Assembly (NCBI GenBank): GCA_902478645.1
Contig: CABSLV010000019.1
Span: 1 to 42,156 of the forward strand
Direction: 5' to 3'
Length of the DNA stretch: 42,156 bases
Source of the DNA: an uncultured Flavobacteriales bacterium
Lineage (GTDB): Bacteria; Bacteroidota; Bacteroidia; Flavobacteriales; UBA1820
Both the position numbers and the translations under genes were made by a program. Positions 18,223-26,769 of the stretch are shown in pieces. The notes beneath the pieces were generated by a model, which was given only the letters and a program-made list of their open reading frames with translations, was not told the origin of the DNA and searched no databases. Every line of letters starts with the position of its first letter. The first letter of the stretch is position 1.

Positions 18223-19236
18223 ATGAAGACACTATTTATACGAAAAGAAAATATCCCCGCGTGGTTCTCCGCCCTGCGTGCCGCCCACGACCGTATCCTG
18301 GCTCCGGTGCGCAAAAACGAACGGGTGGTGGAGTTCGCCCCGGTGGATACCTTGGATCAGGTAGCCACGGACTACGTCCAGACCACCCGTAGCGCCAAGG
18401 AAGCGCTGTTTCCCCGCACCGAGGTGCTCTTCTCTTACCGCAAGGAAGGCCGGGAAGTCGAGGTGGAGGATTTCGACCCTTCGGGCGTACCGAACACCCT
18501 GTTGTGGCAGGTGCGTCCCTGCGACGCCGCGGCGGTATTTCCCTTGGATGCGGTATTCAACTGGGACTATCGGGACAAACTGTACAATACCCGCCGGGAG
18601 CGCACCGCGATCGTCGCCGTATCGTGCGCCAAGGCCGACGGAGCCTGTTTCTGTACGGCGGTAGGCGGGGGGCCGGGCAGCACGGCCGGGAGCGACATCC
18701 TGCTCACCTATACCCCCGAAGGAGCCATCGCGGAGGTCTCGACCGAGAAGGGCGAACGCCTGGTCGCGCTCTCCCAGGCGCTCTTCGAACCCTCCGACGG
18801 GAAGGACAAGGAGAAATACCTGGCCGCTCTTCCCGCCGCCTTCGACCGTGAACAGCTCCGGGCGCGCCTGGAAGGGATGTTCGATTCCCCGGTATGGAAA
18901 CAGCAGTCCGAACGTTGCCTGGGTTGCGGAGCCTGTGCGTACGTGTGCCCCACGTGCTCGTGTTTCGATATTCAGGACCGCTCGGCCGGACAGACGGGCC
19001 AGCGCCTGCGCTGCTGGGATTCATGCGGCTTTGCACTTTTCACCCAGCATACCTCCGGGCACAATCCCCGCCCGACGCAGGCCACACGTTGGCGGCAGCG
19101 CTTGTTGCACAAGTTTTCGTACATGCCCCAGCGCCTGAAGGCATTGGGCTGCACCGGCTGCGGCCGTTGCTCGCGGGCTTGCCCGGTGGACATGAACCTC
19201 AAAGATCACCTTGTTTCAATAGCCGATACAAAATGA
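18223..19236 (+). CDS. flxB: 4Fe-4S dicluster protein, FlxB/AsrA-like
   Basis: A 337-residue protein resembling the anaerobic sulfite reductase A/hydrogenase HyhB-type iron-sulfur subunit. An N-terminal domain includes QVRPCDAAA and VSCAKADGACFC; the C-terminal region has ERCLGCGACAYVCPTCSCFD and GCTGCGRCSRACPVDMN ferredoxin motifs. It would pass electrons from the flavin subunit to the rest of the complex. It begins 5 nt after flxC, and its stop overlaps the flxA start (ATGA). Confidence 0.85.
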   Translation: MKTLFIRKENIPAWFSALRAAHDRILAPVRKNERVVEFAPVDTLDQVATDYVQTTRSAKEALFPRTEVLFSYRKEGREVEVEDFDPSGVPNTLLWQVRPCDAAAVFPLDAVFNWDYRDKLYNTRRERTAIVAVSCAKADGACFCTAVGGGPGSTAGSDILLTYTPEGAIAEVSTEKGERLVALSQALFEPSDGKDKEKYLAALPAAFDREQLRARLEGMFDSPVWKQQSERCLGCGACAYVCPTCSCFDIQDRSAGQTGQRLRCWDSCGFALFTQHTSGHNPRPTQATRWRQRLLHKFSYMPQRLKALGCTGCGRCSRACPVDMNLKDHLVSIADTK

Positions 19237-20081
19237 GCACCAACGACGACAAAAATATTTACCTCCCCTACCGGATGACCATCGAGAAGATCACCCTCGA
19301 AGCCCCGGGCGTGCGGACCTTCCGCCTGCGTTTTCAGGACCCGCAGCAGGGCGAGGCTTTTTCTTTCCGCGCCGGGCAGTTCGGCGAGTATTCCGTGTTC
19401 GGCGAAGGCGAATCGACGTTCTGCATCGCTTCCTCGCCCACACGCAAAGGATACATCGAGTGTACCTTCCGTCAGGCCGGACGGGTAACTACCGCGTTGG
19501 CGAAAAAGGAACAGGGGGATACCATCGGTTTTCGCGGACCTTTCGGCAATACCTTCCCGATGGAGCAGTGGGAGGGGAAAAACCTGCTGTTCATCGCCGG
19601 AGGGATCGCCCTGCCCCCGATGCGCTGCGTGATCTGGAACGCCCTGGACGAGCGGGAGAAATACGGCGATGTAACCATCGTTTATGGCGCCAAGACCCCG
19701 GCCGACCTGGTGTACAAAGAGGAGTTGAAACAGTGGGAGGAGCGTCCCGACGTCCGGCTGATCACCACGGTCGATCCGGGCGGGCAGACTCCCGACTGGA
19801 AAGGCGAGGTAGGTTTCGTCCCCGACGTGGTGGCCGCCGCCGGCCTTTCGGCCGAAAATACGGTAGCCGTGGTATGCGGCCCACCGGTGATGATCAAGTT
19901 TACGATGCCCAAGCTCCAGGCACTCGGATTTTCCGACCAGGACATCTACACCACGCTCGAAAACCGGATGAAATGCGGGGTGGGCAAATGCGGCCGTTGC
20001 AACGTAGGGAAAATGTACGTCTGCAAGGACGGACCGGTATTTACCCAGGCGCAGCTGGCGGAATTGCCGCCGGAATATTGA
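19233..20081 (+). CDS. flxA: FAD/NAD(P)H-binding oxidoreductase subunit, FlxA/AsrB-like
   Basis: A 282-residue ferredoxin-NADP reductase-type protein. It has an N-terminal flavin-binding barrel (FRAGQFGEYSV, STFCIASSP), an NAD-binding fold (LLFIAGGIALPPMRC), the VCGPPVMI segment, and a C-terminal Cys cluster (KCGVGKCGRCNVG followed by Cys in YVCKDG) that should hold a [2Fe-2S] centre, as in PyrK. It is the expected NADH entry point of the complex. It is the last gene of the operon. Confidence 0.92.
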   Translation: MSTNDDKNIYLPYRMTIEKITLEAPGVRTFRLRFQDPQQGEAFSFRAGQFGEYSVFGEGESTFCIASSPTRKGYIECTFRQAGRVTTALAKKEQGDTIGFRGPFGNTFPMEQWEGKNLLFIAGGIALPPMRCVIWNALDEREKYGDVTIVYGAKTPADLVYKEELKQWEERPDVRLITTVDPGGQTPDWKGEVGFVPDVVAAAGLSAENTVAVVCGPPVMIKFTMPKLQALGFSDQDIYTTLENRMKCGVGKCGRCNVGKMYVCKDGPVFTQAQLAELPPEY

Positions 20082-20175
20082 GCCCGATCCCGATTTTTTT
20101 CGGATCCCGTCCCGATTTTTTCAATTTCTCTTCAAAATCCTTCCCGTTCTTTGCCTCGAACCAAAGAGAGAAAGG

Positions 20176-20826
20176 GTGAAAAAGACGGAAAAGACTACCA
20201 GGGGGGGCGTCTTGTGGACGATCCTCCTTTTTTTGTTCGCCGATGAAGTGCGGGCCGCAGGAGCCGATCGGGCGGGGTGGATGGCCGGCTCCGTTTCGTG
20301 GCGATTGAACGAACGGTGGGAACTTGCCACCGGATTGGAATACCGCTCGAAGGACGATTTTTCGACCACCGACCGTTGGAGTTGGAGCCTGGCGGCCGGA
20401 TACAGCTTTACTCGGTGGCTGGAAGCGGAGGCCGGGTATGAACTCCTGATCAAGCACTCGGATACCCGCTGGCCGGTCGAACACCGGTATTGGTTTTCGC
20501 TCACCGAATCGGTTGAAGTAGGGCGGGTGGAATTTTCCCTGCGCGAACGTTTTCAGCATACCTTGGGCAGCGAACACGAGTACCGCCTGCGGACCCGCTT
20601 CCAGGCAAAGGTCGAGGCTACGGATCGCCTTTCACCCTATCTCTGGGTGGAAATGTACAACGATCTGGGACGCGGAGGGCATTTTTCGCTCGCCAGGGTG
20701 CGTTACCGGGGAGGTTGCGAATACCGCTGGACGAATACCTTTTCGACCGATGGATTTTATCTCTACCAAAGCCAGCCGGGTGCCCGGCGGCATGTGGTGG
20801 GGCTTGAAGCGAATTTCTCGTTTTGA
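20176..20826 (+). CDS. DUF2490 family outer-membrane-like protein
   Basis: A 216-residue protein with a weak signal peptide (LLWTILLF-like hydrophobic stretch ending AAG) and repeated short amphipathic strands rich in Trp, Tyr and Arg (WELATGLEYRSK, RVEFSLRERFQH, YRLRTRFQAKVE), ending in Phe. This is the pattern of DUF2490, predicted outer-membrane barrels of Bacteroidota. No ATG is available near the start, so GTG at 20176 is used. It is 94 nt after flxA and ends before a strong bidirectional terminator. Confidence 0.75.
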   Translation: MKKTEKTTRGGVLWTILLFLFADEVRAAGADRAGWMAGSVSWRLNERWELATGLEYRSKDDFSTTDRWSWSLAAGYSFTRWLEAEAGYELLIKHSDTRWPVEHRYWFSLTESVEVGRVEFSLRERFQHTLGSEHEYRLRTRFQAKVEATDRLSPYLWVEMYNDLGRGGHFSLARVRYRGGCEYRWTNTFSTDGFYLYQSQPGARRHVVGLEANFSF

Positions 20827-20905
20827 GGCTGTCCGGTTTTCGTCCGTTCGGGCTTCCCTTGCGGGAAAACGGACTGCCTCCCTTTGTCGTGAAAGACATG
20901 TCGCC

Positions 20906-20949
20906 CAAAGAAAAATCCCGAAGGGTTTTCCCTTCGGGATTTTTCTTTG
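20906..20949. terminator. Bidirectional intrinsic terminator
   Basis: A perfect 20-bp stem (20906-20925 with 20930-20949) with a tttt loop. The stem contains A/T runs at both outer arms, so it can stop transcription from the DUF2490 gene (+) and from the convergent - strand gene ending at 20972. Confidence 0.88.
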
Positions 20950-20971
20950 GACGAACATGTGCGGCGGAGCG

Positions 20972-21544
20972 TCAGTAGTCCCGCTCGCCCTGCACGTACA
21001 GGGTCGAGTTGGTAACGTTGACATCGATGCTCCGGTCGAGTTGTGAACAATAGACCTCGACCGGATGCGGATTGGCCACTTCTACCGGCATGGGATTATT
21101 GTCCGGAATGATCCGGGTTTCGGCCACCACTTCCTTGCTGGACAACTGAAGGAGGATGAGGTGTCCGGCATAGATGACGTTTTTCACGAAGAAAACCTCG
21201 TCTTTCGGCGACATGACCTGTTCTCCCACGCGGGGAACGACCGAGGTGGGGAGTGAAAACTCCTTGCCCAGTTCATCGATGCACGTGATCACCAGCGTGG
21301 AGGGATGGGTGCTGAGCATGATGATAGGGGTCGGTTCCCGGTCGTAGCCGATACGTTTGACGATGTTTACATGCGTATCGGGCGGCAAACCCCATTCCTG
21401 GCGGCGTTTGGCCGCTATTTTTTCCAGTTCGGGGGTCATCAGGATCGATTCGCCGATGCGGGGCATCCCGCCCAGTTGCATCCGGATGCATTCCAGGTTT
21501 TCTGCCCGGTCGGAAAGGCCGATGCTTACTCTGACTTCTACCAT
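20972..21544 (-). CDS. Hypothetical protein, conserved-looking
   Basis: A 190-residue soluble protein with no signal peptide. It opens with MVEVRVSIGLSDRAENLECI and is rich in beta-strand-like segments. I do not recognise a family. It follows the DUF5606 gene by 34 nt and is the last gene of the - strand run from kdsC, ending at a strong terminator. Confidence 0.7.
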   Translation of the reverse strand: MVEVRVSIGLSDRAENLECIRMQLGGMPRIGESILMTPELEKIAAKRRQEWGLPPDTHVNIVKRIGYDREPTPIIMLSTHPSTLVITCIDELGKEFSLPTSVVPRVGEQVMSPKDEVFFVKNVIYAGHLILLQLSSKEVVAETRIIPDNNPMPVEVANPHPVEVYCSQLDRSIDVNVTNSTLYVQGERDY

Positions 21545-21578
21545 GGTCTTATCGAGGTCGTTGCGGTGGGACGGCGGG

Positions 21579-22001
21579 TTACTGGGCAGCGGCTTGTTCC
21601 TCCGGGTCTTCCTTTTCCTTGGAGACCAGCGAGGCGCCTTGCAGCAGGTTGTACCAGTGGAATAGCTTTCGGATGTGCGACGGATAGACGCGTTCCCGGT
21701 CGTAGTCCGGCACGATGGCCTCGAAGTATTCCTTTAATTGGGCATCCGAGGAGGATTTTGCGTCCGGAGCCGGGCCGTTGTCTTCTTTTTCGGCGATGCG
21801 GCGCATGATTTCGCGCAAGGCGAGTTCTTCACCCTGGGTGTACATCGAGATGTCGTCCAGCGAACTCATCGTGGAATTCAACGAAGCCATCGTCCGTTTT
21901 CCTTCCGGAACGGATTCGACGATCACACCGTTTTTCGCGTGGGAGAGGATCTTGTACAGACCCGGTTTGCCCGAGATGGCAATGATACCTTTGAGTTTCA
22001 T
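21579..22001 (-). CDS. DUF5606 domain-containing protein
   Basis: A 140-residue protein that begins MKLKGIIAISGKPGLYKILSHAKNGVIVES, the conserved start of the DUF5606 family found in Bacteroidota, followed by a helical C-terminal part (FHWYNLLQ). Function is unknown. It lies 30 nt after def, an arrangement fitting a housekeeping operon. Confidence 0.87.
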   Translation of the reverse strand: MKLKGIIAISGKPGLYKILSHAKNGVIVESVPEGKRTMASLNSTMSSLDDISMYTQGEELALREIMRRIAEKEDNGPAPDAKSSSDAQLKEYFEAIVPDYDRERVYPSHIRKLFHWYNLLQGASLVSKEKEDPEEQAAAQ

Positions 22002-22031
22002 CTTTTTGGTTCTTGTCGGTATGTTTTGTGA

Positions 22032-22613
22032 TTATTTTCGATAGGGAAAATGCATCGCGTACTCGGTATGGACCTCGCCGTGGGCGATGCGTTGCAGGCG
22101 TTTCTGGATCACCCGTTTGGTAAGGGCGGACAGACGGTCGGTAAACACCACGCCCTCCAGATGGTCGTATTCGTGTTGGAAGATCCGGGCAGCCCGGCCC
22201 GAAAGGGTCTCTTCGTGCAGGTTCCACTGGCGGTCGTAGTAGCGCACGCGGATGTTTTGCGGGCGGAACACCTTCTCGTGCACCCCGGGGATGCTCAGGC
22301 AGCCTTCCTCGAAGCCCCACTTGTCGCCCCATTCTTCCAGTTTTTCCGGGTTGATGAATTCCCGGCGGAATCCCGCCAGAAAGTCCCGTTCCTCTTTGGG
22401 CAATTCCTCGTCCTGGGCAAACGGCGACCCGTCCACCACGATCACCCGCACGGAACGGCCCACCTGCGGGGCAGCCAGACCCACCCCGTCGGCCGCATCC
22501 ATCGTCTCGAACATATCGTCGATAAACGCATCCAGTTCCGGATAGTCTTTGTCGATCTCTTCGGCCCTTTTCTTGAGAACAGGTTCTCCGTAGGCCATAA
22601 TCGGAAGTTTCAT
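22032..22613 (-). CDS. def: Peptide deformylase
   Basis: A 193-residue enzyme that removes the N-formyl group from new polypeptides. All three catalytic motifs are intact: GVGLAAPQVG (from residue 43), EGCLSIPG (Cys105 metal ligand) and QHEYDHLEG (His147, Glu148, His151). The length is normal. It is co-oriented with yqgF upstream (94 nt) and DUF5606 downstream. Confidence 0.97.
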   Translation of the reverse strand: MKLPIMAYGEPVLKKRAEEIDKDYPELDAFIDDMFETMDAADGVGLAAPQVGRSVRVIVVDGSPFAQDEELPKEERDFLAGFRREFINPEKLEEWGDKWGFEEGCLSIPGVHEKVFRPQNIRVRYYDRQWNLHEETLSGRAARIFQHEYDHLEGVVFTDRLSALTKRVIQKRLQRIAHGEVHTEYAMHFPYRK

Positions 22614-22707
22614 ATCGTCTTTTGTCTTTTTTTGTATTCTCGCTTATACTTTTCTCTTTCCCGCTTTCGATACCGGCAGCCTGCTCGGGCAAAGGCTCCG
22701 CGGCACT

Positions 22708-23133
22708 TTACCGGCGGCGGGACTCCATGTAGTCGCGCAGGATCAACGCCGCGCTGGTGCGGTCCAGCAAACCTTTTTCCTGGCGGCGGCTTTTCGGCAT
22801 CCCGCTCGCAGCCAGATCGCGTGCCGCGATGCGCGAGGTGAAGCGTTCGTCGTACCGCTCCACCGGAATGTTCCCCGGCAGCGCCCCTTCGAGACGGCCG
22901 ATGAAATCCCGGATGGCACCTTCGACCTCTACCGGCGCCGCGCACGAGTACGTATGGCGGGGTAGTCCCACCACGATAGCCTCCACGTCGTTTTCCCGGC
23001 AGTATTGCTCCAGAAACGCTACGGCCTCTTGCGGAGGTAAGGTGCACAGGGGCGAAGCGATGATCTGCAGCGGGTCGCTTACCGCGATGCCCGTGCGCTT
23101 TTCCCCGTAGTCGATGCCGATCAGGATGCCCAT
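22708..23133 (-). CDS. yqgF: YqgF/RuvX-family Holliday junction resolvase-like nuclease
   Basis: A 141-residue RNase H-like protein. It shows IGIDYGEKRTGIAVSD at the start, VVGLPRH in the middle, and a DERFTS segment with a late Asp. The family takes part in 16S rRNA 5' end processing and has Holliday-junction resolvase ability. The start at 23133 places the first beta strand at the N-terminus; an ATG four codons upstream is the alternative. Confidence 0.9.
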   Translation of the reverse strand: MGILIGIDYGEKRTGIAVSDPLQIIASPLCTLPPQEAVAFLEQYCRENDVEAIVVGLPRHTYSCAAPVEVEGAIRDFIGRLEGALPGNIPVERYDERFTSRIAARDLAASGMPKSRRQEKGLLDRTSAALILRDYMESRRR

Positions 23134-23157
23134 GCTCGTGTGCAAAATTAGCGTTTT

Positions 23158-23775
23158 TTACCCTCGGGCGGCAAATTTTTTCAGCCGTTGGTACAGTTGG
23201 GCCGTAGGCAGCCCCACCACGTTGTGGTACGAACCCTCGATGGAGGCGATGTGTGTCTCCCCGATCCATTCCTGGATGGCGTAGGCCCCCGCCTTGTCCA
23301 GGGGCGAGAAGCGGGACACGTAGTACCGGATGTCCTGCGGGTCGATGGGCAGGAACGTGACGCGGGTGGCGCAGCAGAACGACTCTTCGTCCGTAACGCT
23401 GCGCAGGGTAACACCGGTGAGTACTTCGTGCGTGCGTCCGGAAAGCGCCCGAAGGGTTGCCTCGGCTTCCTGCTCGTCGCGGGGTTTTCCCAGCGGACGG
23501 CCGTCGGCCCATACGAGGGTGTCGGCTCCCACGATGATCTCCTGCGGGGCGAGGGGACCGGCTGCGCGCGCTTTGAGTCGGCTGAGGTATTGCACGATCT
23601 CCCGCCCGTCGGTCAGCGTGTCGGGGTAGTGCTCCCGGACATCCCCGGTGCGGGCGAGGAACGGGACGCCCAGTTTTTCGAAAAATTCGATCCGACGGGG
23701 CGACGTGGAGGCCAACACCAGCGTCCGTCCTTTCAAGGCTTCGGCCAAGCTGTTTTCTGTCGCGGGGGTTACCAT
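23158..23775 (-). CDS. maf: Maf-family nucleoside triphosphate pyrophosphatase
   Basis: A 205-residue protein that hydrolyses non-canonical or methylated NTPs (dTTP/UTP-type in many Bacteroidota). It has the Maf signature LASTSPRR, the SRLKA segment, VGADTLVW and YYVSRFSPLDKAGAYAIQ. The ATG at 23775 is preferred because an upstream ATG at 23829 would overlap kdsC and add residues outside the family. It follows kdsC by about 34 nt. Confidence 0.93.
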   Translation of the reverse strand: MVTPATENSLAEALKGRTLVLASTSPRRIEFFEKLGVPFLARTGDVREHYPDTLTDGREIVQYLSRLKARAAGPLAPQEIIVGADTLVWADGRPLGKPRDEQEAEATLRALSGRTHEVLTGVTLRSVTDEESFCCATRVTFLPIDPQDIRYYVSRFSPLDKAGAYAIQEWIGETHIASIEGSYHNVVGLPTAQLYQRLKKFAARG

Positions 23776-23809
23776 TTCTTTGTCTTTGTCGTGGAACAAG
23801 GGCCCTGCT

Positions 23810-24343
23810 TTATGCATTGAACCCCTCAAAATCCTTCTCGTACCATTTTCCCTGGGCCTTGAGCACCTGTTCCACCACGTCCCGCACGCAGCCCGCCCCG
23901 CCCGGCAGGGGGGAAACGTATTTGGCTACGGACAGCACATCCTGGCAGGCATCCGCCGGGCAGCAGGGCAGGCCGACGGCCTTCATCGGGTCGATGTCCG
24001 GCACATCGTCCCCCATGTAGAGCATGTCCTCGAGCGGGATGTCGTATCCGTCGCGGTATTCGAGCAGTTTTTCCAGTTTGGAGGTGGAGTTGAGTACAAT
24101 GTCGGTGATGCCCAGGCGGTTGAAGCGGGTCAGGATCGAGTCGTCCCTCCCGCCGGTGATGATGATGATCTTCAGCCCCCGCCGGACGGCCAGTTGCAGG
24201 GCAAAACCGTCCTTGACGTTCATCCTGCGGACGAATTCCCCGGTGGGGAATACCGTTACCATGCCGTCGGTCATCACTCCGTCCACATCGAAGACCAAAG
24301 CCCGGATGCGGCCCAGGATATCCTTGTAGTTTTCCGTGTCCAT
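23810..24343 (-). CDS. KdsC-like HAD phosphatase (3-deoxy-manno-octulosonate 8-phosphate phosphatase)
   Basis: A 177-residue cap-less HAD enzyme. Motif I is FDVDGVMTDG (D19 and D21), followed by NVKDGFALQLAVRRG, motif II ITGG, and motif IV MGDDVPDID. These match KdsC, which produces KDO for lipopolysaccharide. A related sugar-phosphate substrate is possible. It is first in the - strand run to 20972 and divergent from miaA with 92 nt between. Confidence 0.88.
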   Translation of the reverse strand: MDTENYKDILGRIRALVFDVDGVMTDGMVTVFPTGEFVRRMNVKDGFALQLAVRRGLKIIIITGGRDDSILTRFNRLGITDIVLNSTSKLEKLLEYRDGYDIPLEDMLYMGDDVPDIDPMKAVGLPCCPADACQDVLSVAKYVSPLPGGAGCVRDVVEQVLKAQGKWYEKDFEGFNA

Positions 24344-24365
24344 AGCCGAGATTTTTTTGCCGTGG

Positions 24366-24404
24366 ACAAAAGTACGGATAAAACGGCGAACTTTAATACA
24401 TTTG
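24366..24404. promoter_or_regulatory. Divergent -7 promoter boxes for kdsC-like gene (-) and miaA (+)
   Basis: TACATTTG at 24397-24404 (+) lies 31 nt before miaA. On the - strand TACTTTTG (24367-24374) lies about 23 nt before the phosphatase gene. Both match TAnnTTTG perfectly. The -33 boxes are not clear on either strand. Confidence 0.5.
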
Positions 24405-24435
24405 CACCGAGTCCCACCACAATCGCAAAGAACCG

Positions 24436-25266
24436 ATGTACACCCTTACGGCAATAACCGGCCCCACGGCCAGCGGAAAGACCGCCCGTGCGATCGAGAT
24501 CGCCCGGGAGCGCGGGGCGGAGATCGTCTCGTTCGACTCGCGGCAGTTTTACCGGGACATGGACATCGGCACCGCCAAACCCTCGGCCGAGGAACTGGCC
24601 GCCGCCCCGCATCATTTTATCGGACACCTGCCCATCGACGCCCCGTACAGCGTAGGCGATTATGAACGGGATGCACTGGCGTGCATCGAGCAGATCCATG
24701 CGCGCGGTCGGGAAGTGGTGCTGGTGGGCGGATCGGGGCTTTACCTGGAGGCTATCGAACATGGTCTGGACCACATCCCCGACGTATCGCCGCAGGTGCG
24801 GGAACAAGTGGCGGAACTCGAAAAACGCGAAGGGTTGGAGGCCTTGCAGCGCCTTTTGGCCGAGAAGGACCCGGTGTATTACCGCCAGGTGGACCTGAAG
24901 AATCCCCGCCGTGTGGCACGCGCGTTGGAAGTGTGCCTTTCGAGCGGACAGTCGTATTCGTCGTTTCGGGGAACGGGCCGGGTGGAGCGCCCCTTCCGGG
25001 TGGAGCGCATCAACCTGGAACTGCCCCGCGCGGAACTCTACGCCCGGATCGACGCCCGGGTGGACCGAATGATGGAACAGGGCCTGCTCCGCGAAGTGGA
25101 ATCGCTCTTGCCCTACCGGCATTGCAATGCCATGCAAAGCGTGGGGTATCGTGAATTTTTCGATTATTTCGACGGGCGGATCTCCCTGGAGCAGGCCGTG
25201 GATCTGGTCAAGCAGCATTCCCGCAACTACGCCAAACGGCAGATCACATGGTTCGCCCATCGTTAG
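24436..25266 (+). CDS. miaA: tRNA dimethylallyltransferase
   Basis: A 276-residue enzyme that adds a dimethylallyl group to A37 of tRNAs reading UNN codons. It shows the P-loop GPTASGKT (residues 9-16), SFDSRQFYRDMDIGTAKP (catalytic Asp region), the GGSGLYLEAI segment, and the late QHSRNYAKRQITWF. It is slightly shorter than the E. coli enzyme, as in other Bacteroidota. It is convergent with the DUF1963 gene. Confidence 0.95.
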   Translation: MYTLTAITGPTASGKTARAIEIARERGAEIVSFDSRQFYRDMDIGTAKPSAEELAAAPHHFIGHLPIDAPYSVGDYERDALACIEQIHARGREVVLVGGSGLYLEAIEHGLDHIPDVSPQVREQVAELEKREGLEALQRLLAEKDPVYYRQVDLKNPRRVARALEVCLSSGQSYSSFRGTGRVERPFRVERINLELPRAELYARIDARVDRMMEQGLLREVESLLPYRHCNAMQSVGYREFFDYFDGRISLEQAVDLVKQHSRNYAKRQITWFAHR

Positions 25267-25353
25267 GCGGAGCTTTTTCGCAAAAAAAAAACGGAGCTTT
25301 TCGGGCGCGATCTCTTTTCCTTTTTGCTTCATTTCGTTTTCTTGCCCGGTGTC

Positions 25354-26022
25354 TTAAGTGGAAAGTACGATGCCTCTTACCCGTTCGAAATGCCCCAGTG
25401 CGAGGTCCTGCGGGGCGATCAGAAAGACGAGTACGCCGAAATCCATGAAGTTGAGCTGGAAGTCTTCCCCGCTGAAGGAGTCCACCTGCAGAAGGATCTC
25501 CCAGTCCTCGAACGGCGGGTCCCAGGTCTCCCACTCGCGGTGCGTCGGGGGAGCAAACAGAGCGTGTTCGTCGCAGTAACGTCCGGAAGGTTGTAGGGAG
25601 AAGTCTATCCGGAGTTCTTCCGGACCGATCGGGCGGCCGCGGTCGTCGATCAGGACCATTTCCTGGAAGTCCGTCGGGGTGCCGGGCGAACCCACTTCGG
25701 GAAAAAAGAGGACTTTCACGTCTTCGGGTTCGCTGATGTATCCTGAGAGGCTGTCCCCGCCATCGAAACGCCCGAGGTAGTGCTCGATCTTGGCGAAAAA
25801 GGACAGCAGCCCCCGATGGGGCAGACGCCCTTCCGTATCGTAGGGAGCCACTTCCGAAAGGTTTATCTGGCAGATGAACGTGTATTCGAACGGGTCGCCG
25901 TCCGTGTCGGGAAAACACGGGTAGGGGTATCCTCGGGGCAGGTCGGGATGTCCCCAGAAGCGGCTGCCGCACAGGGGGACCCGTTCGGACGGTTTGGAGA
26001 GGAACAGGTGGATCGGTTTCAT
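25354..26022 (-). CDS. DUF1963 (YwqG-like) protein
   Basis: A 222-residue protein with features of the YwqG/DUF1963 family: SRFWGHPDLPRGYPYP near the start, FICQINLSEVAPYD, GLLSFFAKIEHYLG, and a C-terminal FGVLVFLIAPQDLALGHFERV. Family members are often found near toxin-immunity and other contact-dependent genes; their biochemical role is unclear. The ATG at 26022 begins the conserved part; the frame continues open upstream without family resemblance. It is the last of five co-directional genes. Confidence 0.8.
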   Translation of the reverse strand: MKPIHLFLSKPSERVPLCGSRFWGHPDLPRGYPYPCFPDTDGDPFEYTFICQINLSEVAPYDTEGRLPHRGLLSFFAKIEHYLGRFDGGDSLSGYISEPEDVKVLFFPEVGSPGTPTDFQEMVLIDDRGRPIGPEELRIDFSLQPSGRYCDEHALFAPPTHREWETWDPPFEDWEILLQVDSFSGEDFQLNFMDFGVLVFLIAPQDLALGHFERVRGIVLST

Positions 26023-26066
26023 GACGGGGGCGTTTCCGAAGGCGTAACGGCGGGGAAATGGCGGGG

Positions 26067-26729
26067 TCAGTCGAACATTACCCGGGGATTCATGACAGAG
26101 GGACTTTTCCATGCGATTCCGTATTCTTGCAGGACTTGTTCTTTCGTTATCCAGTACGCATGGCAGAATCCCATCCCGCGCGGCTGTCCTTCGAGTAGTT
26201 TGGCTGTCTTTTCCTCCGCCTGGTCGATGATGCGTTCGTAAGCGGCGGTCCATTCGATGGGGTCCCGCAAGAGGTGTCCCGTTTGTTCGATGGCATTGAA
26301 TTCGCCCCGGTCGGCCCGCTCGATGTTCCGGCGGAGGAAGTCTATTTTTTCCTCGATGTCTTCGCTCTCTCCCAGTTCGTGCCCGTGGAGGGCTTCGATG
26401 CGGTGAAGCAGCGTCCGGTCGTATTCGAGCAGTTCGAGCTTCAGCCTCGGATGCCAGGGCAGGGCGTCGAGCATTCTCGATACGGCCCATTGGAGCTTGG
26501 AAAGCAGGAGGTCGTATCCTTCGAGGTATCGGCCGATCCCGAGCAATTCTTCGGCCAGGGACGTGTTTTCCCATTCCCTGTCCTGGTTCCGGAGATTTTC
26601 TTCAGCCACCAGTACGTCGCCGCAGCATACTTCCCAGTAGGCATCGAGGGTATTCGCTTTCCCGTCGCGGGGCAAGCCTTCTATGACTTTGCGTGCTTCT
26701 TTCAGCTCTTTTCGGATGTCTTGTTTCAT
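26067..26729 (-). CDS. Hypothetical helical protein
   Basis: A 220-residue acidic and helix-rich protein (many Glu, Leu and Arg heptads such as EDIEEKIDFLRRNIERADRG). There is no signal peptide or known motif. It lies between the NPCBM-like surface protein gene (40 nt upstream) and the DUF1963 gene (44 nt downstream). Context allows an immunity or chaperone role, which is speculation. Confidence 0.7.
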   Translation of the reverse strand: MKQDIRKELKEARKVIEGLPRDGKANTLDAYWEVCCGDVLVAEENLRNQDREWENTSLAEELLGIGRYLEGYDLLLSKLQWAVSRMLDALPWHPRLKLELLEYDRTLLHRIEALHGHELGESEDIEEKIDFLRRNIERADRGEFNAIEQTGHLLRDPIEWTAAYERIIDQAEEKTAKLLEGQPRGMGFCHAYWITKEQVLQEYGIAWKSPSVMNPRVMFD

Positions 26730-26769
26730 GGCAGTACAGGGTTGGGCGGTGTCTTTTCTGTCGGAAAGA

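Noticed and set aside
25267..25353. Terminator between miaA and the DUF1963 gene
   Set aside because: There are A/T runs and a repeated cggagctttt, but no stem of useful length.
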